DNA of 64,000 nucleotides from the NCBI GenBank assembly GCA_963807425.1, contig CAWEBZ010000001.1, positions 1-64,000 of the forward strand, read 5' to 3'. Source of the DNA: VRUE01 sp963807425 (GTDB taxonomy: Bacteria; Actinomycetota; Thermoleophilia; Solirubrobacterales; 70-9). The position numbers and the translations under genes were made by a program. The notes under the pieces are model-generated. The model saw nothing but the letters and a program-made list of their open reading frames with translations. It was not told the DNA's origin and did no database searches. Every line of letters starts with the position of its first letter. The stretch's first letter is position 1. Positions 10,541 to 18,486 of the stretch are shown piece after piece.

Positions 10541-11203
10541 ATGACGGAGAGCGGGGGGGAAACCGACCAGCCGGTATTCGTCCTAACGACGGCAGTCGTC
10601 CGCTGGGGAATAGAACAGCTCCAAAGTCGGAAAGTTCACACTTTCTTCCCTGCCTATCTCGAGATTCGGCGCACCGCAGTGGAGGTTGAGTCCGGCACCG
10701 GAATCCATCCAAACTGGAGCAATCTCGAGCAGTTCCTCCAGATCCCCGGCGGTCCTCCAGGCAAGCCTAACTTTCGACCCTTCTGGCACGGCAGTCGAAA
10801 ACAGGACCAGGACTGGCTGAACGCAAATATCGCTGGAAGCTACGCGCCTAGCTCGATCCGCAAAGTGCCGCTCAATGTCGTCAAGCCAGACGGCAGTGGA
10901 TACTCCCTTCAGGAAGACCACTCCGAGCTAGCTCTTGAGCATCTTCTGTTTGGGGAAGCACTCCCGGTGCTACCTCTCGCTGCGTTTTACTATCGAGACT
11001 TCGGATTCAAGGCTGACGGTCCCAGCCTGTCGCACCAGGATCTCGTTGACATCTTTCGGCAAGATTTTGGCTTCAGGACCGAGCTCGACTCAGAGGACTT
11101 TGAGATCCTCTTCACGACCGATGTCCCTCGCCACGGCGATTGGTTTGAGCTGTGGGAGCCGTCGTCCTCGGCACAATCAGAAATGACGACAGTCGGGCCA
11201 TAA
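10541..11203 (+). CDS. Unknown protein between methyltransferase and McrB-like gene; candidate recognition subunit
   Basis: 220 residues, not recognised. The start ATG lies 10 bases after the methyltransferase stop and the stop sits just before the GTG of the McrB-like gene, so it is inside the operon. It looks soluble: no signal peptide, no membrane segment, aromatic-rich (FRPFWHGSRKQDQDWL, LPLAAFYYRDFGF). A C-terminal acidic region contains HQDLVDIFRQDFGF. The downstream McrB-like ATPase lacks the N-terminal DNA-binding domain of classical McrB, so this protein could supply target recognition in trans. That role is inferred from position only. Confidence 0.7.
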   Translation: MTESGGETDQPVFVLTTAVVRWGIEQLQSRKVHTFFPAYLEIRRTAVEVESGTGIHPNWSNLEQFLQIPGGPPGKPNFRPFWHGSRKQDQDWLNANIAGSYAPSSIRKVPLNVVKPDGSGYSLQEDHSELALEHLLFGEALPVLPLAAFYYRDFGFKADGPSLSHQDLVDIFRQDFGFRTELDSEDFEILFTTDVPRHGDWFELWEPSSSAQSEMTTVGP

Positions 11204-11204
11204 G

Positions 11205-12158
11205 GTGTCAGCTCAGCGCACTCCAGATCCGATCCGCCAGCTGGACGCCGAAACCCTGGGCATCGGCTCGAGCATTGGAATAAAAGAGCACGGATCAAAT
11301 CGCCCCGATGATCCTCCGCTGAGTCGAAGTGACCCGAGGCTGGCAGAGGTTCGCGAGCTTCTCAAGATCTTTGGAGGGGTGATCTTCAGCGGCCCACCCG
11401 GCACCAGCAAGAGTTGGATTGCCAACAAGATCGGATCTGTGCTGGCCGGAGATCTGGCGCGCGTCGACTTCGTGCAGTTCCATCCTTCCTATCAATACGA
11501 GGACTTCATTCAGGGTTTCGTTCCGAATGAATCGGGCGACGGCTTCACTATGAAGGCAAAGGCCCTTCTTCAGATGTGCATCGATGCGGCAAGCGACCTG
11601 GATCACACCTATGTTCTAGTAATCGATGAGTTGAGCCGCGCCGATCCAGGTCGTGTGTTCGGTGAGGCACTTACCTACATCGAGCATTCCAAGCGCGGCC
11701 TGCCGTTCAAGCTTGCCTCGGGAGAGACCGCAGTCATCCCCCCAAACCTTGTGGTTCTGGCCACTATGAACCCTCTCGATCGGGGAGTGGACGAGGTCGA
11801 TGCGGCCTTTGAGCGTCGCTTCGCGAAGATCGCCATGGAGCCCGATGCCGGGGTGCTCGCACAGTTCTTGGATAGCGGCGGCGTCGAAGATCCGCTGCGA
11901 CGTCGCCTTCTCGCGTTCTTCAGCAAGGTGAACGCGCAGGCGAAGCGGAACCCCCTATCTGCTGTCGGGCATACATTTTTCATCGATGTCGAGGATGAGC
12001 AGAGTCTCCAGCGGGTCTGGGACTACCAATTGCGTTTTCTCTTCGAGAAGGCTTTTCGACTGGACCCGGATAGTTTCACCGAGGTGGAAGTTGACTGGAA
12101 GCGAATCTTCGGGTCGGCTGAGGACGAAGAGGAGCCCGCCGTCCCATCGGAGACCTAG
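11205..12158 (+). CDS. McrB-like AAA+ restriction ATPase/GTPase, short form
   Basis: 317 residues from a GTG start. AAA+ features in McrB style: Walker A GPPGTSKSW (about residue 65; the usual last residues GKT/S are replaced by SKS), Walker B YVLVIDELSRADPGRVFGE, and the sensor/arginine-finger region ATMNPLDRGVDEVDAAFERRF. E. coli McrB is about 460 residues because of an N-terminal DNA-binding domain; here only about 60 residues precede the ATPase domain. It is 2 bases before the mcrC-like gene. It should form the translocating ring that activates the McrC nuclease. Confidence 0.85.
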   Translation: MSAQRTPDPIRQLDAETLGIGSSIGIKEHGSNRPDDPPLSRSDPRLAEVRELLKIFGGVIFSGPPGTSKSWIANKIGSVLAGDLARVDFVQFHPSYQYEDFIQGFVPNESGDGFTMKAKALLQMCIDAASDLDHTYVLVIDELSRADPGRVFGEALTYIEHSKRGLPFKLASGETAVIPPNLVVLATMNPLDRGVDEVDAAFERRFAKIAMEPDAGVLAQFLDSGGVEDPLRRRLLAFFSKVNAQAKRNPLSAVGHTFFIDVEDEQSLQRVWDYQLRFLFEKAFRLDPDSFTEVEVDWKRIFGSAEDEEEPAVPSET

Positions 12159-12160
12159 GC

Positions 12161-13507
12161 ATGGAGGCCGCAGAACTGCAAGACGAGCAGCCGGCCGCTA
12201 TCTCCAAAAAGCATCCGAAGGTCTATCCCGTTCGCGAGTATGAACCGGTTGACGTGCCGCTGAGCGACCTGCTTGACGCTCGCGGGCACCTACGGCTCAA
12301 CTCCGATGTTGAAGCGAAGGGCTACTTCACGATCCAACTAACGAAAGGATTGGTCCGCCTCCAGGCAAGAGGCTTCGTGGGTCTGATCCCACTTAACGAT
12401 CGAGTTGTCATAGATGTGAAGCCGCGGGTGCCGGTGGCGAATCTCGGAAGGCTACTTCGCATCTCCGGCTATGTCCCATCATTCCTGGGAGTCGAACGGG
12501 CGTACGCGATGGACCCGATCTGGAACGAGTCCCTCATTGATCTCTATGCAAGGTGGCTTGTCTCACGAATCGACGTCATTGCATCAGCGGGCCTGCTGCG
12601 GGCCTATGAGCATCGAGAGGAGACTTCCTCGTTCCCGCGAGGTCGGATTCGGGCTGAGGCTACGCTCACCCAGCTCAGGCCTCGTGGAATCCGCCATAGA
12701 GCGGCTAGCAGCTGGTTCGAACGGACGGCGGACAACCCAGCCAACCGGTGCCTTAAGTACGCCGTCTGGTTCGTCGCTGGTCGCATCTCGATCGTAGGGT
12801 CCCGCGTGGCACCTCGTCGGAAACTACTCCAGCGCCTGAGCGCACTCTACGAGCTCTTTTCCTCCGTTCCGCTTGATCACTCACTTGCCTTTCTGGACGA
12901 TCCGTTGGTCACTGGTGCCCGGCGGCTGTCTCCTCTTCGCGAGTACTACCGACCAGCATTGGACTTGGGTGTCGCGATCATCCGGCATCACGCCATTGAC
13001 GTCGAGGCGAAGCGCCAAGTCTTTGATTTGCCTTCAATGGTGCTCGATATGGACAGGATCTTCGAGAGCTACTTGCGGAACACGCTGCGGGTTGAGGCGG
13101 CTCGGGCCGATTGGGGAGTGGAGGTACTTGACGGCAATGTCGCCGGCAAGAAGCCGCTCTTCGATGATCTACCGTCTGAGGATGCCACGCCAGACATCGT
13201 CTACCGCGATGGGGACGGACGTTGGCCGCTTGTCATTGAGGTGAAGAACGTTCCAGTAAAGCGCAACTCAAGCCGAGCGGCAATCGAGCAAGTGATTACC
13301 TACGCCGCAACGTATCGGTGTGGCTGCGTCGTCTTGGTCCACCCACGGGGCAGGGACCAGGCTTGGTCGGGACTGCGGCTTCAAGGCAACATCGGCGAAC
13401 TTGCGGTCTACCAGTACGGCTTCGACCTAGGCGCGGAGGATCTCGAGTCCCAAGAGCAAGGATTCCGCGAAGCGATGTTCAATCTCTACGCTGGTTCAAC
13501 AAGCTAG
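12161..13507 (+). CDS. McrC-like restriction endonuclease subunit
   Basis: 448 residues. The N-terminal half is beta-rich and includes GLIPLNDRVVIDVKPR; the middle has FPRGRIRAEATL, typical of McrC/LlaJI proteins. The C-terminal nuclease core is PD-(D/E)xK: ATPDIVYRD supplies the first acid, and PLVIEVKN about 14 residues later supplies ExK. Together with the preceding ATPase it makes an McrBC-type DNA cleavage complex. Adjacent to its own methyltransferase, this resembles LlaJI-type systems, which cut unmethylated DNA, more than a stand-alone type IV enzyme that cuts methylated DNA. Confidence 0.87.
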   Translation: MEAAELQDEQPAAISKKHPKVYPVREYEPVDVPLSDLLDARGHLRLNSDVEAKGYFTIQLTKGLVRLQARGFVGLIPLNDRVVIDVKPRVPVANLGRLLRISGYVPSFLGVERAYAMDPIWNESLIDLYARWLVSRIDVIASAGLLRAYEHREETSSFPRGRIRAEATLTQLRPRGIRHRAASSWFERTADNPANRCLKYAVWFVAGRISIVGSRVAPRRKLLQRLSALYELFSSVPLDHSLAFLDDPLVTGARRLSPLREYYRPALDLGVAIIRHHAIDVEAKRQVFDLPSMVLDMDRIFESYLRNTLRVEAARADWGVEVLDGNVAGKKPLFDDLPSEDATPDIVYRDGDGRWPLVIEVKNVPVKRNSSRAAIEQVITYAATYRCGCVVLVHPRGRDQAWSGLRLQGNIGELAVYQYGFDLGAEDLESQEQGFREAMFNLYAGSTS

Positions 13508-13516
13508 CTTGGGCAG

Positions 13517-13948
13517 ATGGACACAACGCAGATTGCAGCACTTGTAGCTGCCGCAACCGGTCTAGTTGCAGCTACGACCGGCGTCACCAACCTTGCACTG
13601 TCGATTCTTCGCGATCGGCCCAGCTTGACCGTATACATCCGCGAGTGGGCTGCGGATCGGTATGGGCATGAGCGCTACATTGAGGTGGTCGCCGTCAATT
13701 CGAAGCCGCGGCAAAACTCAGTTGTAGCCATGGGTTTGCGCCTTCGTGGCCAGGAGCGTACCTGGACGATTGAAGATGGTTCCGCGAAGCCTGCTCTACC
13801 AGCGACCTTGGAGGATGGAGAAGTCGTAACAATGGTGTGGATGCGCGAGGAACTGGGTCAAGAGTTCGCGGAAGGAGATGCAGTAATCGCTGGATGCTTC
13901 GCGATCGACGGTCATGGCCGCGAAGTGCAAGCTGATCTCCAGTTGTAA
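13517..13948 (+). CDS. Small membrane-anchored protein at the end of the restriction island
   Basis: 143 residues, function not recognised. The first 30 residues form one alanine/threonine-rich hydrophobic segment (IAALVAAATGLVAATTGVTN), followed by a beta-rich soluble domain with TVYIREWAADRYGHERYIEVVAV. It starts 9 bases after mcrC and is the last gene before the sequence returns to high-GC chromosomal genes. It may be an accessory part of the system or an unrelated passenger. Confidence 0.65.
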   Translation: MDTTQIAALVAAATGLVAATTGVTNLALSILRDRPSLTVYIREWAADRYGHERYIEVVAVNSKPRQNSVVAMGLRLRGQERTWTIEDGSAKPALPATLEDGEVVTMVWMREELGQEFAEGDAVIAGCFAIDGHGREVQADLQL

Positions 13949-14007
13949 GAGCGGAGTCAACGACCGTAGCTCCGCCGGTCCCGTTGGGGACTATCCTCGG
14001 AATTGCA

Positions 14008-15375
14008 ATGGCCGATTTGGCCGGCATCGATCTGGATCGCGTACGGGCCCTTCAGGAGTCTGAGAACGCCCGCTTCGTCAGCGAGCGTCCCAGGTCGATG
14101 GAGCTGTGGGAGCGGGCGCGGCGGTCGATGCCACGGGGCGTGCCGATGGCGTGGATGGACGATCTCTACGACCATCCGCCGGCTTGGGTCTCGGCGGGTG
14201 AGGGTGCCACGTTCACGGACGTGGACGGGCACACCTACCTCGACATGTACATCGCCGACATGAGCGCTTTCTGCGGGCACGCGCCCAGCGCCGTGACCGA
14301 CGCGGTGGCTGAGCGGATGAAGCTCGGCAACCAGTTCCTCCTCCCCGGCGAGGACGCGATCGTCGTAGCCGAGCATCTGGCCGGCCGGTACGGAGTGCCG
14401 AAGTGGCAGTTCACGCTCTCCGGCACCCAGGCGAACACCGAGGTGATCCGCCTGGCACGGGCCCTGACGGGCCGCGACGTCGTGCTCGTCTTCGACGGGA
14501 AGTACCACGGCGAGGGCGACACCACGCTGGTGATCGAAGAGGGCGGCCGGGTGATGCCGGAGCAGCCCGGACTTCCCCCTTGGGTCGCCGACGGCGCCCG
14601 CATCGTGCAGTTCAACGACGTCAACACCCTCGAGGCCGCCCTTGCGCCCGGTGACGTGGCTCTGGTGCTGGCTGAGCCCGCGATGACCAACGCCGGGTTC
14701 ATCTTTCCCCAGCCGGGATACCACGCAGCGCTCCGGCGCGCGACCCGCGAGACCGGAACGCTGCTTGCCCTCGACGAGGTGCACACCCTGGTCTGCGCCT
14801 ACGGCGGCCTGACCGGCGATTGGAAGTTGGAGCCCGATTTCCTCACGGTCGGGAAGTCGATCGCCGCCGGCGTTCCGCTCGCGGCCTACGGAATGCGCGA
14901 GGACGTCGCGGGGGCCATCGCCCCTCCCGAGGAGGCGCGCGTGGTCTCTGGCGCCTTCGTCGACGAGGTTCCCACCGGCGGCACCCTGTTCGCCAACGCG
15001 CTCTCGATGGCGGCCGGCAGGGCAGCGCTCGTGGACGTCCTGACCGAGGGGGCCTTCGCCCACGCCGCCACCCTCGGGGAGCGCATGGCCGCCGGGCTGC
15101 GCAGCGCGATCGTCGACGCAGGGCTGCGCTGGACCGTGGTGCAGCACGGCGCCCACGCCTCCTACTTCTTCACCCCCGACGCACCCGCCAACGGCGCCGG
15201 CTCACGCGCTGCCGACGACCCCGCACTGCGCGCGCTGATCCGCGTCTACATGGCCAACCGTGGAGTCTGGGAATCCGGGTGGTGGCTGGGGCCCACGGTC
15301 TCGATCGCGCATGAGCCCGCGGACGTCGACCGCTATGTCGGGCTCTTCGAGGAGTTCCTCAGCGAGGTGACGTGA
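14008..15375 (+). CDS. Class III aminotransferase, glutamate-1-semialdehyde aminotransferase-like
   Basis: 455 residues from the ATG at 14008; a TTG 24 bases upstream is less likely. Family features in order: FTDVDGHTYLDMYIADMSAF, the cofactor-binding LSGTQANTEVIRLAR, LDEVHTLVCAYGG with the PLP ring-binding aspartate, and TVGKSIAAGVPLAAYG, whose lysine forms the Schiff base. It is a PLP enzyme that transfers or moves an amino group. It resembles glutamate-1-semialdehyde mutase-like paralogues; the substrate is unknown, and a lone position away from heme genes argues against HemL itself. Confidence 0.85.
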   Translation: MADLAGIDLDRVRALQESENARFVSERPRSMELWERARRSMPRGVPMAWMDDLYDHPPAWVSAGEGATFTDVDGHTYLDMYIADMSAFCGHAPSAVTDAVAERMKLGNQFLLPGEDAIVVAEHLAGRYGVPKWQFTLSGTQANTEVIRLARALTGRDVVLVFDGKYHGEGDTTLVIEEGGRVMPEQPGLPPWVADGARIVQFNDVNTLEAALAPGDVALVLAEPAMTNAGFIFPQPGYHAALRRATRETGTLLALDEVHTLVCAYGGLTGDWKLEPDFLTVGKSIAAGVPLAAYGMREDVAGAIAPPEEARVVSGAFVDEVPTGGTLFANALSMAAGRAALVDVLTEGAFAHAATLGERMAAGLRSAIVDAGLRWTVVQHGAHASYFFTPDAPANGAGSRAADDPALRALIRVYMANRGVWESGWWLGPTVSIAHEPADVDRYVGLFEEFLSEVT

Positions 15376-15381
15376 CCGGTC

Positions 15382-17238
15382 CTAGCTGCGCGCTTTTTTG
15401 GGCTTCGGGCCAAGCTTCAGGTCGACCTTACTGCCGAACTCGAGGGTTTTCCCCGCAGAAGGCTTCGATGACTTGACGACGAGGGCCCGCCGCCCTTTGC
15501 CTTTCAGCCGTTTTGGCTTTCGGACCTCGCCGAGCTTGCAGTTGGCCGCCAGCAGCGCCGCCTTCGCCTGCGCCAGCGACTTGCCGACCAGCTTCGGGAC
15601 GATGCACGCAGGAGGCGGAGGCGGTGGTTTGGTCGGCGCCGCCGAAATCGCAATCGCCCCAATCTGCGTGCTCGTGTTGCCACCGCCGTCGACGGCGGTG
15701 ACCGTCACCGGGTAGGCCCCTGGCGCGGTGTAGACGTGGGAGGCGGTGTTGCCGCTGGCGCGTCCGCCGTCGCCGAAGGTCCAGCTCGTCGTGAATGGAA
15801 AGACGTCGAACGGCGAAATCCCGAAAGAGACCGGCTTGCCCACGGTCCCGGTGGCGGGGATCTGGACAGCGTTGAGCTGCGGCGCGACGAAGTCGTAGGC
15901 GGTCGCCTGCACGAACGGACCGTCGTCACCGTTGCGTCCGAAGACCGCGATCGCGTCTCCCGCCGCGTCGAGCGCCAGGTTGGGGAAGGCGGCGCCTTCT
16001 CCCGCGGCGGAAAGGGTGTCCGGTTTGGGCCACTCGCCGCCGGGCGGGCGCACCGCCGCCTGGACCCTGAAGTTAGCGCCGTCGTCGCGATACCACATCG
16101 CCACCGCGCCGACCGCGACATTCGTCGCCACGACCGGGGAAGAGCTGTTTTGACCCGGGGTTGAGAGGTCATCGGGCTCTGCCCACTCGCCGCCCGCAGG
16201 GCGCACCGCCGCCTGGACGATCTCGTTGCTGCCGTTGGAGCGGCGCCAAGCCGCAACCGCCTTGCCCGCCTCGTCGATCGCCACCTCCGGCTCCGCCGCA
16301 TCCTGGCTCGCATCCGAGAGGTCGTCCGGCTCTTCCCAATCGCCGCCCGCGGGCCGCACCGCCGCCTGGATGGTGTTTTTGCCGTCGAGGCGTGTCCAAA
16401 CCGCGACCGCCTCGCCCGCTTCGTCCATCGCTACGCTCGGTTCCCCTCCTCCCTGGCCCGCCACCGAGAGGTCGTCCGGCTCTTCCCAATCGCCGCCCCC
16501 GGGGCGCACCGCCGCCTGGACGATGTCATTGCCGCTCAAGAGCTTCCACACCGCGATCGCGGTGCCCGACGCGTCGATCGCCACATCCGGCGCATCCAGC
16601 GGCGTCACGTCCTCACCTGCCTCGGAGAGGTCGTCCGGCTCCGACCAATCGCCGTTCGCGGATCGAACCGCCCCCTGGAGGATCCTGTCCCCGCCTTCGA
16701 AGGCGGTCCAAACCGCGACCGCTTCGCTCGCCGCGTCGACCGCGAGCAAGGGCGTTACTGCTTCCGAGATCGAGTCGGACACGTCCTCCGGCTCCGACCA
16801 CTCGCCTCCCGGCAGCCGCGCCGCCGAGCGAACGACGAAGCCGGTGGGGCTTTCCCCAGTTATCCAGACCGCGATCGCGGTGCCCGACGCGTCGATTACC
16901 ACCCGCGAGTCCTGGCCTTCTTCGCCCGGAAGCGAAAGGACCTCCGGCTCGGACCAATCACCGCCGGCGGGTCGTTCGCTCGCCTCGACGATCTCCTCGC
17001 CGCCGACGTGGCGTTCCCAGATCGCGACCGCGTTGCCGGCCGGATCGACCGCCACCTCGGGTCGGCCGTCGACGACTTCGTTGGCGGCGGAGATGTCCTG
17101 TGGCTCCAGCCAGTCCGCCGCCGACGCACTGCCGACCGCGATCGACAGCATCCCGACAACCAGCACGAGCAACACAACCGGGACCGGAACTAGGCCCCGC
17201 GACCTTCTGGTTATGAGCACTGAGGCCTGTTGGTTCAA
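15382..17238 (-). CDS. Secreted repeat protein with PKD and PASTA domains
   Basis: 618 residues. Residues 1-40 are a signal peptide (basic start, then a VVLLVLVVGMLSIAVGSASA core). Then come about eight tandem repeats of roughly 48 residues, each with VAxDxxGxAVAxW and ending GGDWSEPDDLS, suggesting a beta-propeller. A PKD domain follows (TTSWTFGDGGRASGN, HVYTAPGAYPVTVTAVDGGG) and then one PASTA-like domain (VPKLVGKSLAQAKAALLAAN) with a very basic tail rich in Lys/Pro. The protein is extracellular and probably cell-wall associated. It converges with the aminotransferase, 6 bases apart, and diverges from tetR. Confidence 0.82.
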   Translation of the reverse strand: MNQQASVLITRRSRGLVPVPVVLLVLVVGMLSIAVGSASAADWLEPQDISAANEVVDGRPEVAVDPAGNAVAIWERHVGGEEIVEASERPAGGDWSEPEVLSLPGEEGQDSRVVIDASGTAIAVWITGESPTGFVVRSAARLPGGEWSEPEDVSDSISEAVTPLLAVDAASEAVAVWTAFEGGDRILQGAVRSANGDWSEPDDLSEAGEDVTPLDAPDVAIDASGTAIAVWKLLSGNDIVQAAVRPGGGDWEEPDDLSVAGQGGGEPSVAMDEAGEAVAVWTRLDGKNTIQAAVRPAGGDWEEPDDLSDASQDAAEPEVAIDEAGKAVAAWRRSNGSNEIVQAAVRPAGGEWAEPDDLSTPGQNSSSPVVATNVAVGAVAMWYRDDGANFRVQAAVRPPGGEWPKPDTLSAAGEGAAFPNLALDAAGDAIAVFGRNGDDGPFVQATAYDFVAPQLNAVQIPATGTVGKPVSFGISPFDVFPFTTSWTFGDGGRASGNTASHVYTAPGAYPVTVTAVDGGGNTSTQIGAIAISAAPTKPPPPPPACIVPKLVGKSLAQAKAALLAANCKLGEVRKPKRLKGKGRRALVVKSSKPSAGKTLEFGSKVDLKLGPKPKKARS

Positions 17239-17272
17239 CTCATCTCCCCCGCCGTGGTCCCTGATCCGCTAC

Positions 17273-17297
17273 ACCGTATCACCCAGGAGGATACGGT
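17273..17297. promoter_or_regulatory. Inverted repeat, candidate TetR operator
   Basis: In the 125 bases between the divergent secreted repeat protein and the TetR gene there is an 8-base inverted repeat: ACCGTATC at 17273-17280 and GATACGGT at 17290-17297, with a 9-base spacer. Its position between a TetR gene and a divergent target fits an operator controlling one or both genes. This is inference from position and symmetry only. Confidence 0.4.
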
Positions 17298-17363
17298 GAA
17301 CGGCTTCTAGGGCAGCTTCACCGCGATCTGTCGCGATCCGGTCGGTCGGACTACGGTTCAAGC

Positions 17364-18026
17364 GTGCAGAAGGCGAAGCCCTCCGGGGGACAGGCAAAGA
17401 AACGGCAGCCGCTGTCGCCTGAGGCGATCACCGAGGTGGCGATCCGGCTGGCCGACGCCGAGGGCCTCGATGCGGTCTCGATCAGGCGCGTCGCCGCCGA
17501 GCTCGACGCCCGGGCGATGAGCCTCTACGACCACTTCGCCAGCAAGAGCGAGCTGCTCGCCTCGATGACCGACGAGGTGGTGGGGGAGATGCTGGTCTCC
17601 CAACCTTTGCCGGAGTCCTGGCGAGAGGCGGTTGCCACCACGGCGCGAACGATGTACGCCGCCTACGCCCGTCACCCCTGGGCGATCTTCGTCGCCGCCG
17701 AACGGCTCGGTCCCGGCCCCAACGCGGTCAAAATCGCCAAGCAGATGGCGCGGGCGCTCGCCACTCTCCCGCTCGAGCACGGGGATGTCTGGCAGGTACA
17801 GGGGATCGTCAACGACTACGTCATCGGCTACTCGTTCCGAACCGTTGGCACAGTCGACCCGGAGGACATGGAAGCGGCAATCGCCCCCAGCGACGTGGTC
17901 GAGTTCCCCGAGCTCGCCGCCCTGCCCGACAACCTCCGCAACCGCTCCTCGATCGAGCGCTTCGAGCTTGGCCTGGAGACTGTGCTCGATGGCGTCGAGC
18001 GACGTTTCCTCGATCAGCCCGGCTGA
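17364..18026 (+). CDS. TetR family transcriptional regulator
   Basis: 220 residues from a GTG start. The N-terminal helix-turn-helix is clear: ITEVAIRLADAEGLDAVSIR, then RVAAELDARAMSLYDHFASK and SELLASMTDEVV, the classic TetR layout. The C-terminal ligand domain resembles the TetR-C class (WREAVATTARTMYAAYARHP). It probably represses neighbours in response to a small molecule that cannot be predicted. The YjbR-like gene begins 4 bases after its stop, so the two are likely co-transcribed. Confidence 0.88.
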   Translation: MQKAKPSGGQAKKRQPLSPEAITEVAIRLADAEGLDAVSIRRVAAELDARAMSLYDHFASKSELLASMTDEVVGEMLVSQPLPESWREAVATTARTMYAAYARHPWAIFVAAERLGPGPNAVKIAKQMARALATLPLEHGDVWQVQGIVNDYVIGYSFRTVGTVDPEDMEAAIAPSDVVEFPELAALPDNLRNRSSIERFELGLETVLDGVERRFLDQPG

Positions 18027-18029
18027 TGC

Positions 18030-18455
18030 TTGGCGAAGTTGTACCGCCGCCTCGTGGCTGAGTGGGACGACGTGCAGCGGATCGCGCTGGCGCTGCCTGA
18101 GACCAGCGAGCGCCCGGCGTACGGGAACACCGCCTGGCGGGTCCGGGACAAGATCTTCGTCTGGGAGCGCCCTCTCCGCGCCAAGGAAATCCGCGACCTC
18201 GGCGAGCAGGCGCCGTCGGGGCCGATCCTGGCGGTCCGGGTCGATGACCTGGGCGTGAAGGAGGCGCTGCTGCAAGACGATCCCGAGACCTTCTTCACGA
18301 CCCCGCACTTCGACGGCTACGCCGCCGTCCTCATCCGCCTCGAGCGGATCTCGGTCGAGGAGCTGAACGAGTTGATCGTCGAAGCCTGGCTCTGTCGAGC
18401 ACCGAAAAGGCTCGCCGAGGAATACCTCGAGAACGAAGGGCGCGAGCGTAGGTAG
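18030..18455 (+). CDS. MmcQ/YjbR-like protein
   Basis: About 141 residues from a TTG start, 4 bases downstream of tetR. The pattern matches the YjbR/CyaY-fold family: IALALPETSERPAYGNTAWR, a KIFVWERPL strand and a C-terminal RISVEELNELIVEAWLCRAP. Family members are small single-domain proteins proposed to bind DNA, of uncertain function; they often accompany TetR regulators in actinobacteria. Confidence 0.8.
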   Translation: MAKLYRRLVAEWDDVQRIALALPETSERPAYGNTAWRVRDKIFVWERPLRAKEIRDLGEQAPSGPILAVRVDDLGVKEALLQDDPETFFTTPHFDGYAAVLIRLERISVEELNELIVEAWLCRAPKRLAEEYLENEGRERR

Positions 18456-18486
18456 TTGGAATGCCCTGCCCCAATACCCTCCAGAG

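Noticed and set aside
9070..13950. Prophage
   Set aside because: No integrase, capsid, terminase or tail genes; only restriction-modification genes and small unknowns are present.
16161..17216. Long plus-strand open frame rich in Arg, Pro and Ser
   Set aside because: It is antisense to the tandem repeats of the secreted PKD/PASTA protein and has no independent features.
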